Shown here: in pieces, positions 35,295 to 44,200 of the stretch | How positions within the stretch are numbered: position 1 is the stretch's first letter | How the letters are laid out: every line of letters begins with the position of its first letter | NCBI GenBank assembly: GCA_934234035.1 | Contig: CAKQHH010000007.1 | Location: 14,518-78,517 of the forward strand | Direction: 5' to 3' | DNA length: 64,000 nucleotides | Source: an uncultured Clostridia bacterium | Lineage (GTDB): Bacteria > Bacillota > Clostridia > Peptostreptococcales > Anaerovoracaceae | Notes under the pieces: model-generated | The model's database searches: none | What the model saw: the letters and a program-made list of their open reading frames with translations, nothing else | What the model was told of the DNA's origin: nothing | Position numbers and translations under genes: made by a program

Positions 35295-36538
35295 AGAGAA
35301 TAGAAATCTTACCGTCCAAATCCGCAGCGCACCGAATGCTGATTGCTGCCGCCCTCTGTGAGGAACCCTGCGACGTAATCCTTTCGGAACGCTCCCTGGA
35401 TATCGAAGCCACCGAAAATTGCCTGGCGGAAATCCGCCGGGTGCGAAAGGAAAGGGCGATGTCGGAAGGAAAGGGCGATGCGGCAGAAGAAGCGCAGCTG
35501 CACTGCGGCGAGAGCGGGTCCACCTTCCGCTTTCTGATTCCGTTGGCAGCGGCGTTGGATGTGGAAGCGAAATTCTACCTTGAGGGACGGCTTTCCCGGC
35601 GGCCCCTGTCGCCGCTGGCGGAAGAACTGGAGAAAAAGGGTGTCACCCTTTCCGCTTTGGGTGCGAATCCATTTCAGGTAAGGGGGCAGCTGCAATCGGG
35701 AGCGTTCCGCATCCCGGGAAATGTGTCCTCCCAATACATCACCGGATTGATGATGGCGCTGCCGCTGCTGGCGGATGACAGCACCATTCGGGTGACCGGG
35801 GAACGTCAGTCCATGGGATATGTGAATCTGACCCTTCAGGTATTGCAGAAATTCGGCATTGAAATCATTACAGAACGAATGGGAGAGGAGCTTGTGTACC
35901 GGATTCCGGGAAATCAGAAGTACCGAAGCCCGGGAACCTGCAAGGTGGAAGGAGATTGGTCCAACGCGGCCTTCTGGCTCACCGCCGGTGTGCTGGGGGA
36001 GGAAGCGGTCCGGGTGACCGGTCTGAATCCGGATTCGGCCCAAGGGGACCGAGAAATCGTGAAACTGCTCCGACAGTTTGGTGCAAAAATAGAAGTTCAA
36101 GAGGATACAGTTACCGCTTATCCGTCGAGAACATCCCTGCATGGAATTGTCATCGACGCATCCCAGATTCCGGACATGGTGCCGGCGCTGGCTTTGGCAG
36201 CGTCGGCAGCAAAAGGAACGACGGAGATTCGCCATGCGGAGCGGCTTCGCCTGAAGGAGAGCGACCGGCTGATGTCCATCACGGAAGTGCTGAATGCACT
36301 GGGCGGCCGGGTGGAAGAGCGGTCGGATGGATTGGTGATTACCGGAAGGGACGTTCTTTCCGGCGGAAGGGCGGACGGATACAACGACCACCGAATCGTC
36401 ATGATGGCGGCCATCGCCTCGCTGATTACAACCGATAAAGTAATTTTAACCGGCGGCGCGGCGGTAAACAAATCCTATCCGACTTTTTTTACCGTATTGG
36501 AAGAGAATGAAATGGGGAATAACCTTGAGAGGAGATAG
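35291..36538 (+). CDS. aroA: 3-phosphoshikimate 1-carboxyvinyltransferase (EPSP synthase)
   Basis: Transfers the enolpyruvyl group of PEP to shikimate-3-phosphate. The 415 residues begin with the substrate-binding PSKSAAHRMLIAAAL and contain GESGSTFRFLIPLAA, SSQYITGLMMALPLL and the catalytic LKESDRL. GESGS in place of the class I GNAGT motif suggests a class II-like, less glyphosate-sensitive form (inference). ATG at 35291 overlaps the aroB stop (ATGA). An insertion of charged residues near 55-65 separates the first two motifs. Confidence 0.93.
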   Translation: MKRIEILPSKSAAHRMLIAAALCEEPCDVILSERSLDIEATENCLAEIRRVRKERAMSEGKGDAAEEAQLHCGESGSTFRFLIPLAAALDVEAKFYLEGRLSRRPLSPLAEELEKKGVTLSALGANPFQVRGQLQSGAFRIPGNVSSQYITGLMMALPLLADDSTIRVTGERQSMGYVNLTLQVLQKFGIEIITERMGEELVYRIPGNQKYRSPGTCKVEGDWSNAAFWLTAGVLGEEAVRVTGLNPDSAQGDREIVKLLRQFGAKIEVQEDTVTAYPSRTSLHGIVIDASQIPDMVPALALAASAAKGTTEIRHAERLRLKESDRLMSITEVLNALGGRVEERSDGLVITGRDVLSGGRADGYNDHRIVMMAAIASLITTDKVILTGGAAVNKSYPTFFTVLEENEMGNNLERR

Positions 36539-36542
36539 AGAG

Positions 36543-37688
36543 ATGACTAATTTGGAAGAGTACAGAAAGAAAATCGACGAAATCGACCGCACCTTGATTG
36601 AGAAGGTGGATGAACGGATGCGCGTGGCGGAGGGCATTGCGAAATACAAGCAGGCCAACAATCTGGGAATTGTGGATCCGCTGCGGGAACGGGCGCTGAT
36701 GGAGAAGATTACCGAAGATTCGGCCAACGATATGGCGTATTACAACCGGATGCTGTTCAGCCTGCTGATGGAGATGAGTGCGGACCATCAGAGACAGGTG
36801 ACGCACACGGAGTCTCGGGCGGTAAAAGAAATTCGTCAGGCCCTGAAGGACACGTCGCCGATTTTTCCGGAGATGGCGGTGGTGGCGTGTCAGGGCGTGC
36901 AGGGCGCGTATTCCCAGGACGCCTGCGAGCGGTTCTTCAAGATGCCGAAAATCGTCTACACCAAAAATTTCAAAGGGGTTTTCGCGGCCATCGATGAGGG
37001 CCTGTGCCGGTACGGAGTGCTTCCGGTGGAGAACAGCACGGCCGGTTCGGTGAACCGTGTCTACGATTTGATGCGGACCTATGATTTTCACATCGTGAAG
37101 AGCATCAAGATTAAGATTGAGCACAGCCTCCTGGTGAACAAGGGGGTGCAGAAGGCGGATATCAAGGAAATCATTTCTCAGGAGCAGGCCCTGTCGCAGT
37201 GCGATGAATATATGCGGAGGGAATTCCCGGAAGCGAAGATTACGGTGTGCGAAAACACGGCAGCGGCGGCGAAGTACCTATCGGAATCCGGCCGAAGGGA
37301 TGCGGCGGCACTGGGTGCGGAAATCAACGGAGCGTATTACTCCTTGGAGAGCCTGGAACGGGCGGTGCAGGACAGCGATAACAACTATACTCGTTTTATC
37401 TGTATCACGAAACCTCTGGAAATCTATCCGGGGGCGAACAAGACCAGCTTCATGTGCACCACGGATCACACACCGGGTTCCTTGTACAAAGTGCTTTCCG
37501 CCATCAATGCCTGCGGAATCAACATCACCAAGCTGGAATCCAGACCGATTCCGGGAAGCGATTTCGATTTCCGCTTCTATTTCGACTTCGAGGAATCCGT
37601 ATACACGGAGCAGTTCATCCGACTGATGAACCATCTGGAAGGGGTGTGCAAGGATTTCCGGTATTTGGGAAGCTACATCGAAGTGTAG
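36543..37688 (+). CDS. pheA: Chorismate mutase/prephenate dehydratase (P-protein)
   Basis: Bifunctional enzyme that commits chorismate to phenylalanine. The 381 residues have an AroQ-type mutase (1-90; YRKKIDEIDRTLIEKVDERM), a prephenate dehydratase domain (from CQGVQGAYSQDA, with PVENSTAGSV and the catalytic YTRFICI) and a C-terminal ACT domain with HTPGSLYKVL and LESRPIPG, the Phe-binding segments. GGAGA lies upstream of the ATG, 4 nt after aroA. Its presence as last gene explains why the operon leader is rich in Phe codons. Confidence 0.96.
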   Translation: MTNLEEYRKKIDEIDRTLIEKVDERMRVAEGIAKYKQANNLGIVDPLRERALMEKITEDSANDMAYYNRMLFSLLMEMSADHQRQVTHTESRAVKEIRQALKDTSPIFPEMAVVACQGVQGAYSQDACERFFKMPKIVYTKNFKGVFAAIDEGLCRYGVLPVENSTAGSVNRVYDLMRTYDFHIVKSIKIKIEHSLLVNKGVQKADIKEIISQEQALSQCDEYMRREFPEAKITVCENTAAAAKYLSESGRRDAAALGAEINGAYYSLESLERAVQDSDNNYTRFICITKPLEIYPGANKTSFMCTTDHTPGSLYKVLSAINACGINITKLESRPIPGSDFDFRFYFDFEESVYTEQFIRLMNHLEGVCKDFRYLGSYIEV

Positions 37689-37709
37689 AAAATTGAAAAA
37701 GTTGATATA

Positions 37710-37738
37710 TAGACAAGGTAAGTCCGGTGTTTTATAAT
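37710..37738 (+). promoter_or_regulatory. Promoter of the methyltransferase gene
   Basis: TAGACA (37710-37715), 17-bp spacer, perfect TATAAT (37733-37738). Confidence 0.75.
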
Positions 37739-37775
37739 ATCTACAGAACTAAAGAGTAAGGATAGATATTAGAAT

Positions 37776-39092
37776 ATGAGTATATTAGCGGATTTACAGA
37801 ATGGGCTGGAACAGGGAAAGATGCTGGCGGGGGAGAAGGTGGATGCCGTCTTCGACCGGGTGGCGCAGCACAACCCCATCCCCGATGAAGAGAGCCGGAA
37901 TGCCTTGGTTCTGGGGGATAATTTGGCCTATATGCAGGGCCTTTTGGAAAATGGATATGAGGGTCGGTTTCGTCTGATCTACATCGATCCTCCTTTTTTT
38001 ACCAAAAGCAAATTCAACGCCACCATCGATCTGAAGGACCGAACCGGAAAGAATCACAAAATCAAGCATTTGGCGTATGACGATACTTTTGAGCGAAGCC
38101 TGGAATGCTACGTGGAAAATATGACCGCGCGATTGATCCTCATGCGGAAGCTGCTGGCAGAGGACGGGCTGATCTGGGTGCACCTGGATTGGCACTCCGC
38201 CCACTACATGAAGCTGATTATGGATGAGGTGTTCGGGGCGAAGAATTTCCAGAACGAGATCATCTGGCAGTACAAATCCGGCGGCAGCGGGAAGCGGCAT
38301 TTTTCCCGGAAGCACGATACCATTCTGGTGTACAGCAAGACCGCCTATTACCACCTGAACGTGCCGAAGGAAAAATCCTACAATCGGGGGCTGAAACCGT
38401 ACCGTTTCAAAGGCGTGAAGGAGTACAAGGATGAGTACGGCTGGTACACCATGGTGAACATGAAGGACGTGTGGTCCATCGATATGGTGGGGCGAACCTC
38501 GGCCGAGCGAAACGGGTATGCCACCCAGAAGCCGACGGAGCTTCTGCGGCGGATTATCGAAGCCACCACGGAAGAAGGCGACTACTGTGCGGATTTCTTC
38601 TGCGGCTCCGGAACCCTTCCGGAAACGGCAGAGGCACTGAACCGCCACTGGGTGGGCTGCGATACGGAGCCTTTGGCGATCTCCACCACTCGAAAGAGAC
38701 TGGAGGCCCGAGAAGGAACGTACGACTACTACCGTCAGCGGACCGGCAACAAATACGGCTGGTTCTCCGTAGAGGTGGAGGATTCTGTTCCTTTGGAAAA
38801 TGGAAAAAACATGTATACGTGCAGGGTCAATCAGTTCCGGCCGGAAATCGATTACGGTCACATTCCGCTGAAGGATCGAGATTTGGCCATGAAAATCGGC
38901 ATCGAGGCGCCGGAACAATACATCGACCACGTGATGGTGGACCCGGATTACGACGGCACCTTCCGGGGGCGACACCTTATCAGTGAAACTCCGAGTCAAT
39001 TCCAATTCCAATCAAATGGGAATTATGCAATAATTCTGGTAGACGTGTTCGGAAAGGAATATTTCTATGATGGACGAAAAGAAAAACGATAA
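37776..39092 (+). CDS. Orphan site-specific DNA methyltransferase (N6-adenine type, beta class)
   Basis: A 438-residue methyltransferase with motif IV D71-P-P-F74 (IYIDPPFFT) before motif I D273-FFCGSGT280, the beta-class order, with TQKPTELLRRII as motif X. DPPF rather than SPPY favours N6-adenine over N4-cytosine methylation. The variable region between about 165 and 250 should recognise DNA. No restriction endonuclease or specificity gene is nearby, so it is probably a solitary epigenetic or host-protection methylase. The start has only a weak GGAT site. Its 3' end overlaps the YitT gene by 26 nt. Confidence 0.88.
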   Translation: MSILADLQNGLEQGKMLAGEKVDAVFDRVAQHNPIPDEESRNALVLGDNLAYMQGLLENGYEGRFRLIYIDPPFFTKSKFNATIDLKDRTGKNHKIKHLAYDDTFERSLECYVENMTARLILMRKLLAEDGLIWVHLDWHSAHYMKLIMDEVFGAKNFQNEIIWQYKSGGSGKRHFSRKHDTILVYSKTAYYHLNVPKEKSYNRGLKPYRFKGVKEYKDEYGWYTMVNMKDVWSIDMVGRTSAERNGYATQKPTELLRRIIEATTEEGDYCADFFCGSGTLPETAEALNRHWVGCDTEPLAISTTRKRLEAREGTYDYYRQRTGNKYGWFSVEVEDSVPLENGKNMYTCRVNQFRPEIDYGHIPLKDRDLAMKIGIEAPEQYIDHVMVDPDYDGTFRGRHLISETPSQFQFQSNGNYAIILVDVFGKEYFYDGRKEKR

Positions 39093-39966
39093 GGGAAAGA
39101 AGTTTTTGCGTTCTGCGATTGTGGTGGTATGTTCCGCTTTTGCCGGTTCCGCCGCTCAGATTTTTGTAATGATTCCAAACGGCCTGACATCCGGCGGACT
39201 GCCGGGTATTGTGCGAATCATCACTCATTTTATGCCGTGGAACTATTCGCTGGTGTACTACTGCTTCGGCATGGCGGTGGTGCTTTTGGTATACTTCACC
39301 TTGGGATGGAAGGACGTGCAGAAAATCATCGCCCTGTCCATCGCCTATCCGGTCATCATGTATGGCATGGAGCAGGTGGATTTCTGCCTGCTGTCCCACA
39401 AGGATCCGTTCTTGGCTTCCGTTCTGGTGGGTGTGCTGTACGGCACCGCCACCGGCATTGGGTATATCGATGGGTTTTCTTCCGGCGGCACGGATTCCAT
39501 CGCCCGGGTCATTAAATTTCGGCTGATGAAGCACGTTCCTATCGGACGAATTATGCTTTTTCTGGACGGATCGGTCATCGTGATGTCCGCCTTCGTCTTC
39601 GACCGGAACGTGGCCTTCTACGCGTTGGTCACTGTTTTTATCACCAGTAAAATCACGGAATCGATTCTTCTGGGTATTTCCGGAGTGCAGGTGTCCGTGG
39701 CGGTGATTACGAAGGAGCCGCAGCTGCTGGTGGATTTCGTGATGCATGAGATGCACCGCGGCGTGACCACCTATACCTCCACCGGAGAATATACGAAAAC
39801 GGAACGGCGATTAGTGCAGATTATCTGCTCTCCGCGGGAAAGCCTGCAGATTAAGAGTTTTCTGGCGGAGCACGATGAGCACGCCTTTGTGACGGTGACA
39901 AAGCTGAGCAGCGTCTGGGGGCTGGGAAGAGGCTTCTCCGATATCCACGAGGTGGACAACAATTAG
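39067..39966 (+). CDS. YitT family membrane protein (DUF161 + DUF2179)
   Basis: A 299-residue protein with about five N-terminal membrane helices (15-35, 58-78, 88-105, 110-130, 160-195) and a soluble C-terminal DUF2179 domain (from about 225, with HRGVTTYTSTGEYTKTERR). The LTSGGLPGI and GFSSGGTDSIARV glycine-rich loops are family signatures. The transported or sensed molecule is unknown for the family. GGAAAGGA precedes the ATG inside the methyltransferase gene. Confidence 0.9.
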   Translation: MMDEKKNDKGKKFLRSAIVVVCSAFAGSAAQIFVMIPNGLTSGGLPGIVRIITHFMPWNYSLVYYCFGMAVVLLVYFTLGWKDVQKIIALSIAYPVIMYGMEQVDFCLLSHKDPFLASVLVGVLYGTATGIGYIDGFSSGGTDSIARVIKFRLMKHVPIGRIMLFLDGSVIVMSAFVFDRNVAFYALVTVFITSKITESILLGISGVQVSVAVITKEPQLLVDFVMHEMHRGVTTYTSTGEYTKTERRLVQIICSPRESLQIKSFLAEHDEHAFVTVTKLSSVWGLGRGFSDIHEVDNN

Positions 39967-39984
39967 AATGTTTGTTATGGAAAT

Positions 39985-40030
39985 AAAAAAACGCATCCGT
40001 ACGGCCCTAGAATGTACGGATGCGTTTTTT
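39985..40030. terminator. Bidirectional terminator shared by yitT-like and yprB-like genes
   Basis: Stem AAAAACGCATCCGTAC/GTACGGATGCGTTTTT with an 11-nt loop, A and T runs on either side. It overlaps the stop codon and last codons of the minus-strand gene. Confidence 0.93.
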
Positions 40031-41134
40031 GATGTCTTCGGCGGTGAGCTGGGCCAGCATGTTGAGGGCGGAGTAGGAAAGGTCCTCTCCCTCTTTGAGG
40101 ATCAGATAGCCGTTCACGTATTCTTCCATCTGTTCCAAAACCTCCCGATGCGGTGATTGGAGTTTCACTCCGGACACATCTGCATACAGGGCGTTGTCAT
40201 AGGATTCCAGTGGCAGGGTAATTCGGTAGTCGGCGGTGCGTGCCCGAAATTCCCCTTGCAGAGGATTGTGGGCATCCGGGAAAATAGACGCGTTCAGAGG
40301 AAACGGCAGTTCCTCCTCCCGGTAATACACCCGGGCGTTCACGTCCGGATTCATTGCCGCCATCTTCTCTACGGAGCAGTGCTGAAGGCCGGACAGCTGC
40401 AGCTTTCCGCCGGAGATTTTCGGCCGCAGGGATAGACCGGCATCCGGCAGGAGCGGAAATCCGTAGTTGGCCTGAGCTTGATGAAAATCCCCGTGAAGCA
40501 GGAGTGATTGCCCTTCGTCGGAAAACAGGCGCCGCAGAATTCGGTAGAGCTGTACCACGTCCTCTCGGTTGTGGGTGAGGAGAACCTTCTCCAGCATCCC
40601 GTTGTGGCTTGTAACGTATTCGTAATAGAGTCGGACGCTTTCCTTCCCGGAGATGGAATCCATTCGGTCGGTTCCGATATGAAAAAAATTCTCCACGGAT
40701 TTCTGGGAGAGGGTGGACAGCTGTCCCGGAAGTCCGGTGTTCCGCCGAATCCAGGAGTACAGGTCCAGGTTGTACATCTTTAGGGTAAAAGGAAAATGAA
40801 GAGCCTCCAGTCGCCGGTTCATAAAAGGAATATCGAAGGATGTACCGTTGTAGGTGACCAGGAAGTCCGCTTTCTGTTCGTTCAGAAAATCCAGAGTGGC
40901 CCGGAGAACCCGGTCTTCTTCATAGGGATCTTCCGCCAGAAACTGAGTTACGGATATTTCGTTTTCTCCCGAGGGAATGAGCAGCGCCGTCATGATGACG
41001 CGGCTAGTATTCCGTCCGTTGGCGAAACCGGTGGTTTCGATATCGAAGATGCAGGGCTTGAGGGAACCGTAGTACCGCCGGTACAGGGAACCGCTCAGTT
41101 CCGGCATTTTATATTTTCTGCAAAATTTTTTCAA
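40007..41134 (-). CDS. Ribonuclease H-like exonuclease, YprB family
   Basis: A 375-residue DEDDh-type 3'-5' exonuclease-like protein. Exo I FDIETTGF, Exo II TYNGTSFDIPFMNRR and a terminal NREDVVQL segment supply the acidic metal ligands. A C-terminal domain of about 150 residues follows, typical of YprB proteins; biological substrate unknown. The best start is TTG at 41134 with GGAAGGGG close upstream; the alternative Met10 has no ribosome site. Its 3' end is inside the terminator hairpin. Confidence 0.86.
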   Translation of the reverse strand: MKKFCRKYKMPELSGSLYRRYYGSLKPCIFDIETTGFANGRNTSRVIMTALLIPSGENEISVTQFLAEDPYEEDRVLRATLDFLNEQKADFLVTYNGTSFDIPFMNRRLEALHFPFTLKMYNLDLYSWIRRNTGLPGQLSTLSQKSVENFFHIGTDRMDSISGKESVRLYYEYVTSHNGMLEKVLLTHNREDVVQLYRILRRLFSDEGQSLLLHGDFHQAQANYGFPLLPDAGLSLRPKISGGKLQLSGLQHCSVEKMAAMNPDVNARVYYREEELPFPLNASIFPDAHNPLQGEFRARTADYRITLPLESYDNALYADVSGVKLQSPHREVLEQMEEYVNGYLILKEGEDLSYSALNMLAQLTAEDIKKRIRTF

Positions 41135-41260
41135 AATACCCCTTCCTTTCCGGTGAATGAAGTGCTATAATGTCAGAGTTGCTTTCTGCAGAGAATTATA
41201 ACACATCTGCAGCGGGCGGATAGGTCAAAATTTTGAAAACAAAAAAGTTTGAAAAAGTTG

Positions 41261-41289
41261 TTGACATGAGCCCGATAGTTTGCTATTAT
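41261..41289 (+). promoter_or_regulatory. tRNA operon promoter
   Basis: Perfect TTGACA (41261-41266), 17-bp spacer, TATTAT (41284-41289), overlapping a second TATAAT shifted by 3. Confidence 0.88.
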
Positions 41290-41335
41290 AATATGGCGAC
41301 GTGAGTGAGAAAGAAATTCACAAAGCAACGAAGAT

Positions 41336-41412
41336 GGCGGCGTAGCTTAGTTGGCTATAGCGTTCGGTTCATACCCGAAAGGTCAGTGGTTCGAGTCCAC
41401 TCGCCGCCACCA
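41336..41412 (+). tRNA. tRNA-Met (anticodon CAT), elongator
   Basis: 77 nt with acceptor GGCGGCG/CGCCGCC, A discriminator and encoded CCA; loop TTCATAC. The paired first base and absence of the GGG-CCC anticodon stem argue against an initiator. Confidence 0.95.
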
Positions 41413-41419
41413 CTAATGT

Positions 41420-41495
41420 GGACGCTTAGCTCAGCTGGGAGAGCATCTGCCTTACAAGCAGAGGGTCATAGGTTCGAGCCCTATAGCGTCCACCA
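41420..41495 (+). tRNA. tRNA-Val (anticodon TAC)
   Basis: 76 nt with acceptor GGACGCT/AGCGTCC, A discriminator, encoded CCA; anticodon loop CTTACAA. Confidence 0.96.
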
Positions 41496-41499
41496 TTTT

Positions 41500-41576
41500 G
41501 GCCGGGTAGTTCAGTTGGTTAGAATGCCAGCCTGTCACGCTGGAGGTCGACGGTTCGAGCCCGTTCCCGGTCGCCA
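41500..41576 (+). tRNA. tRNA-Asp (anticodon GTC)
   Basis: 77 nt with acceptor GGCCGGG/CCCGGTC, the G discriminator expected for Asp, encoded CCA; loop CTGTCAC. Confidence 0.96.
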
Positions 41577-41582
41577 AAATAT

Positions 41583-41659
41583 GGTGGGTATCGTCAAGCG
41601 GTTAAGACCCAGGGTTGTGGCTCCTGTATGCGTGGGTTCGAATCCCACTACCCACCCCA
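41583..41659 (+). tRNA. tRNA-His (anticodon GTG)
   Basis: 77 nt including the encoded extra G(-1) at 41583 opposite the C discriminator (41656), the HisRS identity pair; acceptor GTGGGTA/TACCCAC, loop TTGTGGC, encoded CCA. Confidence 0.95.
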
Positions 41660-41692
41660 TATAGAGGCTATGAAAAATTAATATTATGTTGT

Positions 41693-41767
41693 TGGGGTAT
41701 AGCCAAGTGGTAAGGCAATGGATTCTGATTCCATCATGCGCAGGTTCGAATCCTGCTACCCTAGCCA
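41693..41767 (+). tRNA. tRNA-Gln (anticodon CTG)
   Basis: 75 nt with acceptor TGGGGTA/TACCCTA, G discriminator, encoded CCA; loop TTCTGAT gives CTG, reading CAG. Confidence 0.94.
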
Positions 41768-41771
41768 ATTC

Positions 41772-41845
41772 GGCGACATAGCCAAGTGGTAAGGCTCGGG
41801 TCTGCAAAACCCTCATCCCCAGTTCGAATCTGGGTGTCGCCTCCA
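41772..41845 (+). tRNA. tRNA-Cys (anticodon GCA)
   Basis: 74 nt with acceptor GGCGACA/TGTCGCC, the U discriminator required for CysRS, encoded CCA; loop CTGCAAA. Confidence 0.96.
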
Positions 41846-41849
41846 CTAC

Positions 41850-41882
41850 AAAAGAAGCGAGAAATCGCTTCTTTTGTTTTTT
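41850..41882 (+). terminator. tRNA operon terminator
   Basis: 11-bp stem AAAAGAAGCGA/TCGCTTCTTTT with GAAA loop, then GTTTTTT. Confidence 0.92.
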
Positions 41883-41973
41883 GCGATTTTTTACAGAATC
41901 CATATGGAAATGCGAGAACAGAAATCGTAATATAACATGTAGAGAAACGAATGAAAAGAAAGGACGAAAGCGT

Positions 41974-42720
41974 ATGGAATCACCCGGACCAATTGCTTTT
42001 ACCATTGGGTCGATGGAAATCCGGTGGTATGGAATCCTGATTGCGGCCGGCGCCATGCTGGCGACGCTGTTGGCGTACAAGCGGGCGCCGAAGCGGGGGA
42101 TACAGCCGGACGATGTGCTGGATCTGGTGCTGTGGACCCTGCCTATCGGAATCATCGGCGCACGGGTTTACTATGTGATTTTTTCGTGGAATACCCTGTA
42201 TCGATACAATCCCATGGAGGCGTTTAACATTCGCGAGGGGGGACTGGCGATTCACGGCGGACTGATTTTCGGACTGGTGACCGCCTGGACGGTCTGCCGG
42301 AAAAAGAACATTCCGTTCCTCTCCATGGCGGATTTGATTCTCCCGGGCGTGGCATTGGCGCAGTGCATCGGTCGCTGGGGGAATTTCTTCAACAGCGAGG
42401 CATACGGCCGGACCACCGACCTGCCTTGGGCGATTGTGGTGAACGGGCAGCACGTGCATCCTACGTTCTTGTATGAATCCGTTTGGTGCGGACTTCTGTG
42501 CCTGTTTCTCCTCTATATGGACAACCGTCATCGGCGATTTTCCGGTCAGATTATGTGCCTGTACGGAATCCTGTATTCGGCGGAACGTTTTTTTGTGGAG
42601 TCCCTGCGGACGGACAGCCTGATGATCGGGCCTTTTCGGCAGGCCATGGTGCTCAGCGCATTTGTTTTTGTGGGAAGCGTCATTCTCTATATCTTCCTGA
42701 AGAGACGAGAAGAAAATTGA
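41974..42720 (+). CDS. lgt: Prolipoprotein diacylglyceryl transferase
   Basis: Integral membrane enzyme that transfers diacylglycerol to the lipobox cysteine of prelipoproteins. The 248 residues show seven hydrophobic helices, the REGGLAIHGGL periplasmic motif and the Lgt signature GRWGNFFNSEAYG. The ATG at 41974 follows AAAGGAC; an in-frame extension into the tRNA terminator is rejected. Located between the tRNA operon and ychF. Confidence 0.95.
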   Translation: MESPGPIAFTIGSMEIRWYGILIAAGAMLATLLAYKRAPKRGIQPDDVLDLVLWTLPIGIIGARVYYVIFSWNTLYRYNPMEAFNIREGGLAIHGGLIFGLVTAWTVCRKKNIPFLSMADLILPGVALAQCIGRWGNFFNSEAYGRTTDLPWAIVVNGQHVHPTFLYESVWCGLLCLFLLYMDNRHRRFSGQIMCLYGILYSAERFFVESLRTDSLMIGPFRQAMVLSAFVFVGSVILYIFLKRREEN

Positions 42721-42745
42721 AATTAAGTCTGTATGATGTTACAAT
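42717..42745 (+). promoter_or_regulatory. ychF promoter
   Basis: TTGAAA (42717-42722), overlapping the lgt stop, 17-bp spacer, TACAAT (42740-42745). Confidence 0.7.
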
Positions 42746-42809
42746 AAGTAGTTGCCGGGATGAGAAGTGATTCCGGGAATATGTGCGAATAAAGATTTTG
42801 AGGTGAAAT

Positions 42810-43901
42810 ATGAAATTAGGTATTGTGGGTCTCCCAAACGTGGGTAAAAGTACGCTGTTCAATGCGATTACGAAGGCCGGTGCGGAAGCGGCCAACTATC
42901 CGTTCTGTACCATCGAGCCGAATGTGGGCGTGGTGACGGTTCCGGATAAGAGACTGCAGGTGCTGCACGATATTTACAATTCGAAGAAGACCATTTACAC
43001 CACTATCGAATTCTGCGACATTGCAGGCCTGGTGAAAGGTGCGTCCAAAGGAGAAGGATTGGGAAACAAGTTCCTGGGTCATATCCGAGAGGTTTCGGCA
43101 ATCGTGCACGTGGTTCGCTGCTTTGAGAATGACAATATCGTTCATGTGAACGGTCATATCGATCCGCTGGATGATATCGATACCATCAATACGGAGTTGA
43201 TTTTTGCGGACCTGGAGGTTCTGGAGAGAGCCATCGCCCGGACGCAGAAGAACATGAAGGCGGACAAAAAGCTGGGATCCAAGCTGGCGATTCTGGAGCG
43301 GGCCAAGGAATGGCTGGAAAGCGGAAAGAATATTCGTGCCATGGAAATGGATGAAGACGATCACGAGGTGCTGGATGAAATCGATCTGCTGACCTCGAAA
43401 CCGATCATCTACGTAGCCAACGTGTCCGAGGATGAAGTGGCAAATACGGACAATCCGTATGTGAAGCAGGTTTCGGAACTGGCGGCGGCAGAAGGTGCAC
43501 GCTGCGTACAGATTTGTGCGGAAATTGAGGCCGAGATGGCAGAGCTGGAGGATGAGGAACGGGATGCGTTCCTGGAGGACCTGGGCATTGAGGAGTCCGG
43601 CCTGGACAAGCTGATTAAAGCATCTTACTCCTTGCTGGATCTCATCTCCTACCTGACGGCAGGCGAACCGGAAGTTCGTGCGTGGACCATCAAGAGAGGC
43701 ACCAAAGCACCGCAGGCAGCCGGAAAGATTCACACGGATTTCGAGAAGGGATTTATCCGTGCGGAAACCATCACCTATGACCAGCTGGTGGAATGCGGCG
43801 GCAACCTGGGAAAGGCCAGAGAAAAGGGCCTGATCCGCTCCGAGGGAAAAGATTACGTGGTGCAGGACGGCGACGTCATCCACTTCCTGTTTAACGTGTA
43901 A
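42810..43901 (+). CDS. ychF: Redox-regulated P-loop ATPase YchF/Ola1
   Basis: Obg-family protein that prefers ATP and associates with ribosomes. The 363 residues contain G1 [15 protein letters not shown]3 [19 protein letters not shown], and the altered G4 NVSE that underlies ATP specificity, then a coiled-coil insertion and a C-terminal TGS domain (about 280-363). GAGGTGA precedes the ATG. Confidence 0.96.
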   Translation: MKLGIVGLPNVGKSTLFNAITKAGAEAANYPFCTIEPNVGVVTVPDKRLQVLHDIYNSKKTIYTTIEFCDIAGLVKGASKGEGLGNKFLGHIREVSAIVHVVRCFENDNIVHVNGHIDPLDDIDTINTELIFADLEVLERAIARTQKNMKADKKLGSKLAILERAKEWLESGKNIRAMEMDEDDHEVLDEIDLLTSKPIIYVANVSEDEVANTDNPYVKQVSELAAAEGARCVQICAEIEAEMAELEDEERDAFLEDLGIEESGLDKLIKASYSLLDLISYLTAGEPEVRAWTIKRGTKAPQAAGKIHTDFEKGFIRAETITYDQLVECGGNLGKAREKGLIRSEGKDYVVQDGDVIHFLFNV

Positions 43902-43946
43902 ACGAACGGCATACAGAAGATTGTTGAAAATTATTTGCAAAACTGC

Positions 43947-43974
43947 TTGATTTTTGCAAAAGGATTGGTATAAT
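43947..43974 (+). promoter_or_regulatory. Promoter of a candidate small RNA
   Basis: TTGATT (43947-43952), 16-bp spacer, TGG-TATAAT extended -10 (TATAAT 43969-43974). Confidence 0.6.
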
Positions 43975-43980
43975 GACTGT

Positions 43981-44070
43981 AGAGGTTATCCTTAATAATC
44001 TCTTTAATCTCTAGTCCCAATACCCTTTTTACGAAACAGACTGCTCCCCTGCAGTCTGTTTTATTTTTTT
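43981..44070 (+). ncRNA. Candidate ~90-nt small RNA
   Basis: A promoter and a strong terminator (AAACAGACTGC/GCAGTCTGTTT, 44034-44044 with 44051-44061, then T-rich) enclose about 90 nt without a start codon or ribosome site. The 5' part forms AGAGGTTAT/ATAATCTCT (43981-43989 with 43995-44003, one G-T pair). The family is not recognised; alternatively the terminator only serves ychF. Confidence 0.45.
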
Positions 44071-44146
44071 GTAATTTTGCGTATTCTATTGTGAACTTGA
44101 AGTGAATAATAATTTAATACAAGTTGATAAAAAGGAATGACAGATA

Positions 44147-44155
44147 TGGTATAAT
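44147..44155 (+). promoter_or_regulatory. Extended -10 promoter of the aminopeptidase gene
   Basis: TGG-TATAAT extended -10; the nearest TTGATA (44124-44129) is 20 bp away, so the -35 element is weak. Confidence 0.55.
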
Positions 44156-44200
44156 ACAAGGTACTTTACGTATATAGAAAAAAGTGGGAGGTGACCGGAA

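Noticed and set aside
41336..41412. Initiator tRNA-fMet
   Set aside because: First acceptor pair is G-C and the anticodon stem lacks three G-C pairs; it matches elongator tRNA-Met.
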